From Leptoclinus maculatus (Eukaryota; Chordata; Actinopteri; Perciformes; Stichaeidae), in the NCBI GenBank assembly GCA_032191485.1, contig JAVDOI010000006.1, positions 28,547,516 through 28,611,515 on the forward strand: a DNA stretch of 64,000 bases, written 5' to 3'. The translations under genes were made by a program, and so were the position numbers. A model generated the notes under the pieces. It was not told the DNA's origin, did not search any database, and was given only the letters and a program-made list of their open reading frames with translations. This document shows, in pieces, positions 10,382 to 23,528 of this stretch. Numbering within the stretch: position 1 is the first letter of the stretch; every line of letters begins with the position of its first letter.

Positions 10382-10724
10382 ATTGGATAAGGGCCACAGG
10401 CTCCACAGAGGTTCCCTCTGATGTCACAAAATCTATAAAACTCTGCGTCACCTCTAGCTCTGGGCTAGTTGATGAAAGGAGGCACAACAACGTTGTTGCT
10501 TTTGAAGAAACACCTCGGTCATAGTCTTAACTTTGCTGGACGAACAATAGACAGTCTGGGGGTTTAACAGATAACTTCTATGTCCCGATCTCTCCCTGTC
10601 GTAAGGATGAGAATTCCCTTAACTTCTGAGGAATCCTCTCTGCCACACAGAGGATTTATCGCTGCGCAGCTTGAAGCTCCGGATCCCGGAAGAACCACAC
10701 CGACCACCATGAAGTCGTCTCAGA
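10382..10724 (+). promoter_or_regulatory. candidate promoter and first exon (TATA box, Kozak ATG, splice donor)
   Basis: An inverted CCAAT word (ATTGG, 10383-10387) is followed by TATAAAA at 10434-10440. About 270 bp further on, ACCACCATGAAG at 10704-10714 is a near-ideal Kozak start. It opens a frame MKSSQ that reaches a strong donor-like CAGA|GTAAGA at 10724/10725. No downstream exon could be linked. An AATAAA lies at 11678. It could be a real orphan first exon, an LTR-like promoter, or chance. Confidence 0.3.
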
Positions 10725-11037
10725 GTAAGAGGCTTGTGTGTGGGCAGAGATAGGTCATAGTGTGTTTAGTTCTAAGTTTACTGTACTGTTATAACTGTTT
10801 ATAAACTACGGTGTATTCCATAGTGTTGTGTTAGATCATCACCACGAGTGAAGTTGGTAATTGTGACTTCATCAGTTAAAAGACCAAACCGCGGCTGGAC
10901 GATTCTAAGTTCACCAGTCGGGTTTCTGTGTGATGAAGTAACAGCTTCCGTATTTTACTGCGGCGGTGAGGATCGGCCTTGTTTTTGAGGGTTCTTTGGT
11001 TTTTCTCTTCGTTTCTTTGCCTTTTTGTTTGACTAAC

Positions 11038-11174
11038 CCACACACACACTCACACACTCACCAACACACACTCACACACACACACACACACTCACACACA
11101 CTCACACTCACTCACACACACACACACTCACACACACTCACTCACTCACACACACTCACACACACACTCACTCA

Positions 11175-11215
<41 letters not shown>

Positions 11216-11540
11216 ACACTCACTCACTCACACACACTCACTCACACACACACACACACTCACACACACTCACACTCACTCACTCACACACACACACACT
11301 CACACACACTCACTCACACACTTACACACACTCACACTCACTCACACACCAACACACACTCACACACACACACACACACTCACTCACACACACACACTCA
11401 CTCACACACACTCACCAACTCACACACTCACACACACTCACAGGTTTTGCTAGCCATCTCAGACACACGTGGTGTGTAAACGCGTCCTCTATCGTAGTCT
11501 TGCGCCATTTTGTGGCACACACACACACACACACACACAG

Positions 11541-11572
<32 letters not shown>

Positions 11573-11578
11573 TCTCAC
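11038..11578. repeat. CA/CACT compound microsatellite array
   Basis: About 400 bp of CACA mixed with CACT blocks (11038-11444), then 70 bp of other sequence, then pure CA blocks (11513-11575). The 212-codon His/Thr/Leu/Ser frame across it is produced by the repeat and is not a gene. Confidence 0.97.
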
Positions 11579-12631
11579 ACAGATTGTTTGTGGATGTTAG
11601 ATAGTAGGCTCATAATCGTATAGTAGTTGTTGTTAGTTTTAGATATTATTTGATTTTGATCAGTGTTGTTAGAATTGAATAAACTCTGTTATACTTTAAA
11701 GAGCAGCTTTCTGTGATCACTTTGTGCATGTGTATTATAACAGCTGGATGTGTGGCCTGTGCTCAAACCTTCACTGTTCACTCTGAATATGAAATAGTAC
11801 TTTGACATTGTGAGTGAACACTCATTATGAGACTCAATTTATAGTTTGGTTATTGGTCCCTGATCTCAGGGTGGTGCCCCGTTATTATTAATAATTGTTA
11901 ATAATATTATTGACATTAATAATTCTATTGATGTCAATCATGTTGTTGTTCATATTTGTTGATAACCAAACACGCTCCTGCCAGATCTGAACAGCAGTTT
12001 GCAGGAGTGTGGTTTGTAAAAGGGTAAACCCCAATGAAAACTCAAAGGGAATCAGGCATAGAACGAGACGCACACACACATACACAGTTGTGTATCCGCA
12101 ACAGTCTGTCCATTACTTAAACACAGGATAAGGGACATTTTAGTGCAGTTCCAGCAGCTGAGTGCTGATGCGTGCTGTACAGCCTGAGCAGGAACTCAAG
12201 GCCAGCTTTGACCGACCTGTGATGTGTTTTGTCAAAAGGAACAGGTCTGTGCACTTCTTTCTGTGTGTGTGTCGCCATAGTTTTGCTGATGTTTGTGCAG
12301 CTATATACAGCTCCATGAATACCCAGGGGGGCTGGCTGAACTACTTGTCACACTTTTATGGCTGACATAACTTTTGTACAGCATCACAGTACATATCCTC
12401 ATGATCATCACCTGCTGTAAGTGCTACAAGGCTGCAGTTACAATACACACCCCTGCCCTTTTTAGTACTAGTATATTAGTATCATAATACTGTCATATCC
12501 ACCTACCTCATGGATATAAAGCATTCTATATTCCATATTTATCCCAGCATCCTTTGGACCTATGTACTATTGACTTACTGTTTACAAATTATTTTGTTTT
12601 AATGTGTATGTATATATATATATATATATAC
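11579..12631. other. gene-free stretch with polyA signal
   Basis: AATAAA at 11678-11683 could end a transcript from the 10.4-kb candidate promoter. The rest is AT-rich without recognisable genes. A TA microsatellite at 12611-12630 is the target of the next element. Confidence 0.4.
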
Positions 12632-13964
12632 CAGTGGCGGGCCGTGCATTTTATACCTGGGCCTTCAGTGCTGTCCTGCAGCTGAAACACCACCTAATAA
12701 CCTCATGATGGCGCCACAGCTACGGTTATTTGTTTCTAGGGGTGTAACAATACACGTATTTGTATTAAACCGTTCGGTACGAGGCTTACGAACTGAACAA
12801 TACGTTTGAATAATACTAGTGCATTTGGAAAATGCAGAAGCTTAAATTGTGGGAAATATAATGTTTTCGGTGGACTGCGCTCACGTAGGAGACAACGGGC
12901 TGTGACCTCTGAACCCGGAACAAAAAAAAACACTTCTGGGAAGCTACGCTAAACTAGCTTAACAAACAATAACTACGCGCATGACGGTATGCTTTGTAAT
13001 TAACAGACAATGCATATAGTCCAAATCTATATAATTAACACAATGACAAGAACAAACTCACAAGAACCAGTCACATATATTCATATGACAACAAAGCAAC
13101 AAATCAATCCAGCAGACCTGCAGCGGAACACGCATTCTGCTACACACTCAAGGGCGATTCAGATATTAGATGTAAAAAAACAAACGCAGTTGACTTACCA
13201 AATGCTGTTCACTTAAAGACAAACTCCATCCTCCTTTCTTTGTTGACAAAGACTTTCATCCCACGGTTAAATCCCAACTCACAAATCCATTTCTCCTCCT
13301 CCTTCAGTCATTGAGTGTTAAAAAAACAAAGCTAGGTAAAAACAAAAAAAATCTACACCAAGCAAAATGCAAAAAATGTCATAATTTCTTCCATATCTTT
13401 CAATTTGAACTCTTACTACTCCGACTAAGCCTCTGCTGTAAGTTTCATTTTACAATAGTCATGTGCTCGCCCATTGACCAATCACAGCGCACGCTGCACC
13501 TTACTGCAGTGCTGCACCTGAAAACTGAGCTGCACGTAATGCTGACGTACTTGTAGGCCAGCTAGAAGGCTCTGGCACGTCAAAGAATACGCCCAACATG
13601 TCAAACTAAAGATCTGATTGGTTGAACACTATGACAATCAACAATATCGTCCCCATTCACTTAAACTGCACATGGATTCACTTGTGAGTCTGCAGGCCTC
13701 GGGCCTCTCTTCTTACCTAGAGACACAGAGGTGAAATCTGATTGGATAAAAGCTCTACTTAAAACAAGCTGCACTGGAAGCAGAGCAACTGAGGAAGACA
13801 GTAGCTGTGCAATGAGAAAATAAGATAATGGGAAAAATATTTTTATAAATTATAATACATGTAGTGTATTTAAGAAAAAATATTAAATTATAAAATAGCT
13901 ATAACTTTGTGATTCTGTTTAGGCCAGCAGAGAAGGCCTTGAAGGCCCTGACGGCCCACCACTG
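12632..13964. mobile_element. non-autonomous hAT element
   Basis: A 1,333-bp element begins CAGTGGCGGGCCGT and ends ACGGCCCACCACTG, inverted repeats of 14 bp with one mismatch. Both flanks carry ATATATAC (12624-12631 and 13965-13972), an exact 8-bp duplication at a TA-rich target. There is no transposase frame inside; the interior is AT-rich, with CpG-containing blocks that look like an old 5' region. A piece of a second element lies at about 12738-12810. Confidence 0.88.
12738..12810 (+). repeat. nested left end of another hAT-type element
   Basis: AGGGGTGTAACAATACACGT, then ATTAAACCGTTCGGTACGAG, resembles the terminal repeat of a widespread fish hAT family. No matching right end was found in the rest of the host element, so it is a truncated insertion or a captured piece. 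Confidence 0.5.
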
Positions 13965-13972
13965 ATATATAC

Positions 13973-14699
13973 TTTTTCCAGAATACAGCATTTCCAGCAG
14001 CTCCAGACTATTTTCTATCACCTCCTTCCCTGTTGTTATTTACCCTGTGCTGTGCATTGTAGTCAGTTTGTTTGTTCATTGTCAGCAGTGTAAATCTAAA
14101 CAAGCTTAGAGCTCAGACGGCCAGCCGACGGAAACTGTGGGGAAACTGTACAAAATATGCCATCAGTTTATAAAGAGGCTAGTTAGGTTTAGCCCTCTGT
14201 TAAAGACTGTCAACCTGTCTGGAGTGTTCCAGTGGAGGCTTGGAAAAGAAAATAACTTATAAAAGAGTAAAAACATGGTACATGTTTGACTGGCTTGAAA
14301 GTGCTGCAAGGAATCACTGCCAACTTATTTATTTGTATTTAGCAATTCTAAAAATCCTTGTCTTTGTTGATTAATGATTAATTTTCTTCTTTTATCAATT
14401 CAATAGTGAAAAATGCCCAGAGTCCAAGCTGCCATAATAGCCATAATAACCTATTAAGGGGCCCCTGGCCTCAATGCTCAAATGAGCTGTTTCTCTTAAT
14501 TACCATAGCAATTAATCAGTTTATTCTTTTACTATCAATTTTCTGTCGATCTACTAACTGTTTTCAGTACTTTGTTTGTTTTGTCAAATAGTTGAGAAAA
14601 TACAACAATTTCATGAAGTTTGACCTGTTTTTAAACACACGGAAATCCTCGCATAGGAAATCGGCTGTCAAGTTAAAAAAAAGTTTTTTAAAGTCACAT
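13973..14699. other. gene-free stretch
   Basis: No gene or repeat recognised. It is AT-rich with short open frames only. Confidence 0.4.
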
Positions 14700-14890
14700 G
14701 ACTTAATGGCTTTTTGCTGAGCTATCAGCCACATTTACCCAGCACTGCACCTTTGAATGCCACTTGATTTCCATAATGGCCCCATGGCTCCCCAGTATTG
14801 ATTACAGCTTCCAGCAAACCTTCCACCACCAGCAGCACCAAAACTCAATTTTACAAGATTGAGCCAACTCGCAGTGATTATGCATATGAA
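14700..14890. promoter_or_regulatory. candidate conserved non-coding element
   Basis: Balanced, non-repetitive composition with GTATTGATTACAGC, GTGATTATGCATATG and repeated CAGC words. It lies within a 165-codon minus frame (14735-15232) that lacks any domain and is likely chance. Motif density is the only evidence. Confidence 0.25.
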
Positions 14891-15796
14891 ACATAAGAAA
14901 GAGCTGCGAGTGAGGAAGACAGACAGCGAGATACAAATGAGCCGACGGAAAGGAGAGGAAGAGAAGCAGCTGCCTGGCGGAGAGTAATGAAGGAGAACAA
15001 GTCGACTCTGATTGGAGTGGAGTGGGGAGTGTGTAGTACGTGTGAGTGAGACCGGTCTGTCCCCATGTTCACCATGCAGTTGTACAGCCAATGACAGCCA
15101 TACTGTAACTAAGTGACAGTAGCATCCAATAATGTAAAACAGCAATGATCTGATGAGGCTGTTCTCCTGCAAGGCTCGATGAACAACAGGGAAGAGGAGG
15201 CAACTTCCTTGCGGCCTCTGAGAGTCGGCCAATATCCACTGTGTCTGTTAGTCTGTTGTGTATTTTATTCCTAAATTATTGGGACGTTTTCACTTCATTT
15301 AACAGGTCTGTACCTTCATTTCTAAACAACTCCTAAGTACTAATAATAGGGACGATAGAGTGTTCCGTTGGTACACTTCCAGTGAATCAATTCCAATGTT
15401 CGTATTGAATATTTTAGCCAGAGTACAGCAGGTCAGCTGTACATGCAACAATGTAAAAGTTTGCTACAGGGAAACATACCATCAACTTATGGAGAATTTT
15501 CCTAAAGAAATAAATAATTTAATATTTACTTGAGATTTTTTCTTTCAAGAAATGTCAAATACATCCAGGAACAGTCTTTTTTCAGCTCAGCTCATTTTAG
15601 CAATGAAGCCCCCTAGTGGGAAAATCCATTGATGGTGAAACCCATAAAGCACTAAAACAACCATTCATGGATCCCCAACTTGAGCCCAAAACTAGAAGAA
15701 ATAAATCACACCACCATACAAGAAATATGGACATCATTTGGATGGAGAAAGACGAACAGTGTCACCAGTATGTCAGCAGTATGTGCTGCAATAACA
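14891..15796. other. gene-free stretch
   Basis: Nothing recognisable. The segment 14890-15010 is purine-rich. Confidence 0.4.
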
Positions 15797-16060
15797 GCAT
15801 CCTGTTCCTGGTTTCAGGCTTTCAACCAGATGTTGGAACCTGGCTGAAGGGTTTTGCTCCCATTCAGCCACAAAAGCATCAGTGGGGTCCAACACTGATG
15901 TTGGGCAATTAGGCCTGGCTCATAGACGGCATTACAGTTTATCCCAAAGTTGTTGGACGGGGTTGTGGTCATGAAAAACAGCCTCAGTATAGAAAGTATA
16001 TGAACTGAGATGTCCACACAGAGGACAGAGCTGGAGCTTTTACACTTATAGGATCTAGGT
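15797..16060 (-). pseudogene. internally deleted Tc1-type transposon relic
   Basis: On the minus strand, 15840-15900 reads LDPTDAFVAEWEQNPSARFQ in one frame, matching the C-terminal block of Tc1-type transposases (VAEWEQIP motif). GTTGGACGGGGTTGTGGTCA is followed directly by TGAAAAACAGCC, words that lie far apart in the intact element. A large internal deletion has therefore removed the catalytic DDE region. The terminal repeats were not identified. Confidence 0.75.
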
Positions 16061-19000
16061 GCCAAACAAATTGGGACATCATAACTTGGATTTAGTTTGT
16101 AACACCATTGGTATCAGTTCCTCAATTTGTGTATCCCCACTTGGATTGATGTGCATGTTTGGATCTAAAGAAGACAATAAGCAATACCTTTTTCTATCCA
16201 TTTTCCCACTGAGGCAAAGGATTCAGTGTTTCAAAAGGCTGAAATCTAGATCAGAGATGGGCAACAACGTGTGAGACAGAGCCATGTGTCACAGCAGCTG
16301 ATTTCACTGATAACCCTCCAACCAAAGAGGAGGTAAAAGTAATCAGTGAAATAAGCCTCTGTGGCATTTGCTTGAAATGAAAATCTGCAGAGCATGAGCG
16401 CCCATCACTGATTCAACACGCCTGATGAGGGGGGGGGAACTGGGGACAACGATGTTTACTGCAATGAAACAAGAGTGGTTTGCAGAGCTAGTTTGAATCC
16501 TGCACTTTAATCCATCATCCAGCCCCAGTGGAGGAGGAGGAGATATATCATGCTAATTCTGCCTGGGTTCTGATTCAAACCATGAAATATTAACCCAATG
16601 TAAAATGAACACACACAAAAAATACAAATACTTATTTTATATATACACGTACCTGTATGCAGCCTTGTGAAAATGTTGCAGCAGAGAGTGTGATATAATG
16701 TAGATTGAATATAAGATGACATATCTACGATGAGAAGACTATTTCAGGACAAACTCCCACATCCCGTCTATCCACTCGGGAGAAGATCAGTGTCGATGTG
16801 GTCACAAAGGAACACGTCTCACCTAAGTGGCCTATTGAAGTTTTTTGAGTTCTGCTTTAATGGTTTCATTGCTGCCCCTAGTGGCCGATGTGGAAAAAGC
16901 CACTGTACTCACAAACTGGATTTGCAATGAGCATTTTTCGCCTATTGACCACAATGAGCAGGAAGTCGACGGTAGCTTGGCACAACAGAAAGTGGTCAAG
17001 AGGAAGTTACTTGAAAACAACATTTGATTTTTATGCTTTTTCCTGCTTTGAGACAGTCTGTTTTAAGAGGAAAGACTTCAAGGATGAGGACTCAGTGGCT
17101 GGTTAGCCAAATGTACATCCAGTTCACTTCCCCACCTCTGATGAAGTGCAGTGCACAGCCATTTCACTCAACCTTTCAATGGGTTGCATCCAAAACTGTC
17201 TCCAAGGCAATGGCTCTGACAGTCCTGAATTACTTCTGACCTTACTTCACATCCCGGTGCCCCAGGTTAATGCACTTAATTACATCTTGTAGACCAGTTT
17301 CATGTCTGAGTATGCGCACAATAACTGCTCTGAGGGAATGCAGGACACACACAGTTGCCATCTTGCTCACAAGAACATGGATTTAAATGCAAATACATGA
17401 GCACTCTTTGTCAAAAAAGTGAAAGAAGTCATGTTTAGTGTCCCTGACAAGTTACCATGCAAAGCTTCTCAATGTCTTCATACACCTCATTGTGTTTGGC
17501 CAAAAGCCTAACCTGGTTCCAGACCTCCTGAGTCACCCCCAAGTCTCTCACTGTTCAGGGATTCAAACTGGTCTGGTGCTGTTCTCTCTGACGGCTGTTT
17601 CCCCAGGCGACTGCATCTTCCTTCATAATTAGCTAGCTATATTCATAGTAGTGACAGAAATTGGCCATGAAAATGTGCCAAGAATGGATGGGATCGATGC
17701 AGCACTACAGGTTGTTGTGAGTCGACTTACAGAAATAACAACTCTGACTCCTTTACAGGCTCCCGGGGACCACTTCCAACTGAAAAGGCTAACAGTGGGA
17801 CAGACACATCACTCAAATAAAATCTGCATCCACACCAACAAAAGATAATACAAGCATAACGTCTGATGATCAGGCTAAACCACAGGAATGTAGATCACAT
17901 TGGAAAAAGTTTGTGTTTTTTAACCAGCTAAAGAAATTCAAACAAAGAGTTAAAAATTGTAATCGACTAGTCAAGCATTTCTTTAATCCTTCCAACTTCT
18001 GTATTGTTGTGTTGACAGGATGCAATGATTCCTCTTCTCCCCTCTTTACCTGAGGACTTAGCGAAGGGTCATTTGGGCTAATTGGATCTGCAGGAGTCTC
18101 ATATCACATAAAACCAGTACATGTGCTCAGTTATTTTTAGAAGAGGCGAAAGGCAGAGGGGAGATTCGAGGGTTCCCATAGAACCCGTTTTCATTCACGT
18201 CTAGAGGCGAGGGGTGAAGGACCTCTGTGAAGAGTTTTCCCTCGCCAACATTTAGGAGAGTTATTTAGCCTCCTTGCCGACAAGCTAGCATGACCTGGTT
18301 GGTACCAATGGATTCCTTAGGTTTAGTGTCATATGATACCAGTACCTTCATTATACTCTTGCCGACATCTGCGAGGAGTGAAAGAGGTTAAAAAAGGCAC
18401 CAGATCTGAGCACTGTGCCATATGCAGAGGCTTGCTGCCACTGAACTGAAATATTCTGATATGTTTAAGCCCCTTATATATGCACTAACTGAAATGAGTC
18501 ACTTCAGGCATTCACTCAGAGAGCTATACTGGCATCTTTGTATAGAAACACATTGGTGCTATTTCAATGACTCCATGCTGTCCTTACCTATGTCATGGGA
18601 GGTGTCAAATGTATGTACTGTAGCTGCCTCCAAGACTTCCTAGCCCCAAATCTTACACCAATATCACCAAAACCAACCTCTGGGAAGACAATCTCGTTTT
18701 TCTTTACTGTACATCTCCACCCGACTACTGCCTACTTATGTATGTTTGTATGTGCATATGATCATTTACAAAACCAATAGCACATGTGTCATTTCATTAG
18801 CTCAAAAAGCATCTGTGTCATGTGTGTATTTTCTAATCAGGCTGCTTTTTTCATAAATATCTCAGATTTTATGCCTTTTTTTAAATGGTATTTAAAAAAA
18901 AATTCTGTGTGCTGTATTTGTTGACAGTAAGGCGGAAAGGAAATGAGATATTCTGTCACTTAAGTAAGAGTCTGGACTGCGAATATGCAAACCTCACCAA

Positions 19001-19801
19001 AAGGAATACATTTGTATCACATCTTTTAAAATCAGAGGGAACCGGAAGAGCAGATAATTAGCTGGCAAAGGAAAAAAAGGTAACAAGCACCAGGCTTGTA
19101 TCTTTGCACGTTCAGATGTGCAACTGTAAAAAAAAATAATAAAATGTTAAAAGGTGCTCGCAAAAAAGGTGTGAAGGCACATAAAGTGTTTCATCTAATC
19201 TCGTCGTTGGTACAGTACCACTGCCCCCCTAGAAGAAGAATGTGGTTGTGAATGACACTCCTCAATGTCAGGCCCGCCCTGAGAGGAACAATATAATGTT
19301 CTACACGCATTATGAAAAACTTAATAGATTGTAAAGTTTTTTTTATTTGAAGATGCCATTAGAGTTATAAGTTCACCATGTCTGGTGTTCACTGGAGGTC
19401 TTAACAGGGTCCACAATTCTGGACTCTGGAACCTGACTTTTCTATCAGGGACCCGAAAATCAAACTCTGTCAATGGAAAATTTGAGCTCTTCCAAATATG
19501 AGCAAAACAAAACAAAAACATGTCATTTGTTCAGCACTTTACAGTGCACACTCTCCAGATACATTCTTCTGCTAAACACCAGTGGAGCTGGTGGAACATG
19601 TTCTAGGTAGGGCCATCCAATCAATCTCAGCAAACATCCCAGAATGATTTCATGCAAAAACAAAAAGGTATCAAACGCACATTACTACTTTGCAGTTAAA
19701 TATTTAACATGTATTACAACACGAAAAAAAGCAGTAAATAACACTTTGATAAACACGTCAGGACATCTTATTAATGTCACCCTCACAGGGAATTCAGTAT
19801 G
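16061..19801. other. gene-free stretch
   Basis: No gene assembled. Open frames are all under 75 codons and motif-free. The segment at about 18130-18390 contains words such as TTGGTACCAATGGATTCCTT that I associate with a dispersed fish repeat, with low certainty. Confidence 0.4.
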
Positions 19802-19814
19802 ATATATATATACA

Positions 19815-19851
<37 letters not shown>
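19802..19851. repeat. (AT)n microsatellite
   Basis: About 50 bp of AT dinucleotides interrupted once by CAGT. Confidence 0.95.
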
Positions 19852-19852
<1 letters not shown>

Positions 19853-22225
19853 TATATTATTAAACGTGGTAAAAGTGGTGTCAAGACGTCATCTATATGC
19901 AAGGGTGTGATAGAGCTCCAATCAGTTCCTAGTAACCCAGATCCGGCAGGTGACCCGAATCGGGACAGGTCCAAATAGTATTTACTCTCGTTGATTCAGA
20001 TCCTGGTCCGTTAACGGTCTCTCATTGCTGGTTCTCTATCATCAGTCTTTGTAAAAGGCAAACGTGTTCCTGATGATCACTGTCATTACGCATGGTGGTT
20101 TGGAGCGTGTGCCCCTTCCTTGTTGAAACATTAGTAAATCCAGCAGCTAAAGTGAACTGCAGTCAATGAGCCGCGGCCTGTAAAGCCCCGTTGCAGACGA
20201 CATGCTCAAGTCTACAGAGCCCTGAAGCTCCGCCCCCGCTGCTACACTGAGCGCTTTTTACTAATTTATTCAAAGTTTATTGAAATGGAATGTGTCGTGT
20301 GACCAAATTGCACCAATGTATCTACCTATCCCTATAGTTAGATATGTCTAAGCACAGGCAGGTCAGCTGAGCTGTAGACTAGAAGGTGTGGATGTGACAT
20401 TACGTGTCAGCCTTGTGACCAACTGGCGACCTGTCCAGGGTGTGCCCTCTGTTCCTCTTGCCCAGTGCATGCTGGGACTGTAAAGCCTATTCACCGAATT
20501 ACCTTTTAACAAAAGCTGTGATCCTTTCATTTTGCTCACTTTGACATGTTTCACCAATGAAATCAAAGGCCATACCAGTGACCCATGCATTAACTCTGTA
20601 GGACTTGCAAATGTATCTGAAATTGTGAAACATAGTGCCGCAGAAATGTGTGATATGCAGCGAAGCAGTGTTTTAGTCAGAATAATGTACATAGATAGTG
20701 GATGGGTGCAGCAGCAGCCTACATGACTGAACAAAGAAAAACTCACGAACAGAAATTAAACTTCATCACCAGATGTCCCATTAAAAAAGTCAGCACTGGT
20801 CAGACGTTTTGATTGACAAATGACCTCGGGGAGGTGTGGGGCAAAAACACCACAGCAATTAGAACTTAGCATCGCAGACGGGACTGCATATCAAATGTTT
20901 GCAGCTCTTGACAAATGAGGTCCAGCGAGTTTAGCTGAGGATGTGAAGTGAATCTTGCTGAATCATGAAGGATGGCCGATCTGCTGCCAGCAAGGGAAGT
21001 CCCTGGGATCGGGACCTGGTCCTTCAGCCTACAAATGAAGCTGCTAATACAGGAAACAGATATGCTGCTGATCAAACACACACGTTACATAAAAAGCCCA
21101 CGGCAGAGTTTCAGCAAGGTAGGTCATGAACAGAGAGGGAACGGATGCTATCAGGACAGAACTCACAGAGTTCACATCGAGGTCAAACTCCAGGGCGAGC
21201 GACATAGACAGAGAACGGAGATAAAGCAAGAGAGGCAGAGCATCTAAAGTCGAGTTGCCCAGCCTCTCTAGAAACTTTGTCATATCTCGTCAGCACACGC
21301 CACACACCTATTCTCCATAGAATCCACCGATAATTCCACCCTTATCTTTCTCCTTGTGTTTAAGCCTTTGAGGGTTAAGTACTCTTGGCTAAGGGCACAC
21401 CGGTGCTGCGTTCCCATGAGGGAGAAGGTTTGAGATGGCTGCCGCAGTTCTGCTCAGATGAGACCAGAGCATTTCCTTGGGGATATTTCCCTTTCTGCTC
21501 CGCTATGGCAGCAGGAGGTAGGAGGGAGTCCACAGTGGGAACCCGTGGGACTCTAATTAAAATGGTGCCCAAGCGACCCGCTGCTAACTGTGCATACATT
21601 AAGATAGAGTATAGTACTAAAACACCTTTGGACCTGCACAGAATATGTGTGTATGACTTCATGCACCTTTTAGGTTTCACATACACACACAGGAACCAGG
21701 TTGAGGCATGAAGTCACATAAAACCTGTACGTGTGCTGCTTTAGCCTTTAGACAGCTGGTCAGTAATCAGCTACCACATTTACATACAGTAGTAGTAATA
21801 AGAGGTATTGCTAAAACGACCCTTATCTCTATTAATCCCAATCTCAGAAGGTTTTGGTTCATTCCCAGACACTGCTATGTATGCGCTGCTCTGGTTAATT
21901 ACCGCAGAGTAAATGTGATCGTTCTATCATTGTCACTCAAGCTGCATCGGATTGCTTAGTAGGTGATGGTGTGTGTGGCCTTTGTTGTGTGATGCTGGTC
22001 TTATTCTCTAAGGGTTTGTGTTATCCATCTACTTAAACACAAACAAAACTTTTTCTTTACTGGTTTTATATCCACTGCTGCATTTATTATTAGTATAAAT
22101 CATTTTTCTAATATTTTCTTTTGCTATTATTACTGCTACTACTGCTGTTACTACTCTCATTATATATATAATTTCTTTCATGTGGATTGACTATGTTATA
22201 TAATGTTCATTCTGTACTCATGACA
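19852..22225. other. gene-free stretch
   Basis: No recognisable gene or element. Open frames of up to 127 codons (20363-20746 minus) have no domain or signal. Confidence 0.4.
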
Positions 22226-22400
22226 TCTATTGTACTTTTGTCCGTCCTAGAAGAGGGATCCCTCCTCTGTTGCTCTCTGAGGTTTCTTCCTCTTCTTTTC
22301 CCTGCTAACGGATTTTTTGGCGAGTTTTTCCTCATCAGATGCAAAGGTCCAAGGACAGAGGATGTCGTATGTTGTACAGGTTGCAAACCATCCATATTGT
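22226..22400 (+). repeat. dispersed fish repeat (AGAGGGATCCCTCCTCTGTTGC type)
   Basis: GAGGGATCCCTCCTCTGTTG, GAGTTTTTCCTCATCAGATG and AAGGACAGAGGATGTCGTAT occur in this order in a repeat frequently seen in fish transcripts and introns, from recalled consensus. The short frame crossing it at 22187-22507 is therefore not taken as a gene. The class of the element is uncertain. Confidence 0.55.
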
Positions 22401-22820
22401 TTTCTTTCAGGTACTATGGGGTCATGGATATGCTGCCTTGTTTCATGTTCTATTCCATCCCCATGTTTCCTGCTTACTTTCAACTCTTTCTTCTTAACTA
22501 TGAATAAATGACAAAAATATCCTTAAAACAAGTTAAATGACTCTGCTTGGAGTGTTACATTGCTTCAAAGCATTGCATCAAAATCCAATTTCCATCTTGG
22601 GTTCAGACAATGTATACTTACAGGAAACTAACAGTAGTTACCCTTTTCTAGTAAACGTGAATCCCATGCAGCGGAATACAGTTACAGTTTATCAGAAAAT
22701 GGAACTGTAGCAGCAGAAGATAAATAGCTTCATTTAGCTCAAGCCCTCAGGAAACTGATCCGCCTGAGGGAGAAGGAACCACTGTTCCTCCTGTAGATGA
22801 CAAATGGAAGTGATGCAGAG
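22401..22820. other. gene-free stretch before the BED-hAT relic
   Basis: Nothing recognised except ATGCAGAG at 22813-22820, the left target duplication of the next element. Confidence 0.5.
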
Positions 22821-23289
22821 TAGTGCTGGGCGGTATACCGGTTTTAATTTCTCGTATGATGTGAATTTTCCACACACCGTCATACCGGTGCATAGCCGAA
22901 ACTACTGCTGTCACTCTTCAACAGGCAGTAAAATATATTGTTCGCCGTTAAGAGCGCAACAGTCGGAGCTAGTTGTCTTATGTGTATTGAGAGGGACCCC
23001 TAGTCATGGTTATAACTTTATAACAACAATTAATAACCCACAACTAACGCTCTTTAACAGGGCAAAACACCACGACACAACAGTTTGTGACACAAACAAT
23101 TTGTAACACTAATAATTGTACATTTATAAAATTACACCACCGAACTGCATGCTGGATACAGCTAGCTAGCTAGCTAGCATGCTAGCACAACAGTCTGTTA
23201 ACAGCTGGGAGAGGCTCCGTCGCTACCGTAACGCTACATTAACGAACAGAAAAGAGCGATGCAGGAACAAAGACACATATTGAAGCCAA

Positions 23290-23525
23290 AGGGTCACACA
23301 TCGCTTGAAGAGGCATTTGCTCGAGGCAAGAAAAGCAAGTGGTGGAGCGACATTACGAAAGCAATAACGATCCAGCTCTGCAAGGACATGGTCCCGCTAC
23401 AGACAGTCGAGAAAGACTCAGAGCAATGATTAAAACACTGGATCCAAGGTACGTCTCACCGGGGCGAAAATACTTCAGCCAAACTGCTATCCCAACATTA
23501 AACGAACAAACGAGCAAACCCTCTA
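23290..23525 (+). pseudogene. hAT transposase fragment (ZBED1-like)
   Basis: One frame reads GHTSLEEAFARGKKSKWWSD and then ITKAITIQLCKDMVP, up to a stop near 23427. Another frame continues MIKTLDPRYVSPGRKYFSQT then AIPTLNEQTS. Together these match the region after the BED finger in ZBED1/Tol2-like hAT transposases. A frameshift separates the blocks and the catalytic core is missing, because the nested element and then the 3' end follow. It cannot encode an active enzyme. Confidence 0.8.
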
Positions 23526-23528
23526 GTA

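Noticed and set aside
10966..11604. 212-codon frame rich in His and Thr
   Set aside because: It is a translation of the CA/CACT microsatellite; no non-repeat sequence of any length supports it.
14735..15232. 165-codon minus frame
   Set aside because: No domain, signal or splice context; it overlaps candidate non-coding regulatory sequence.
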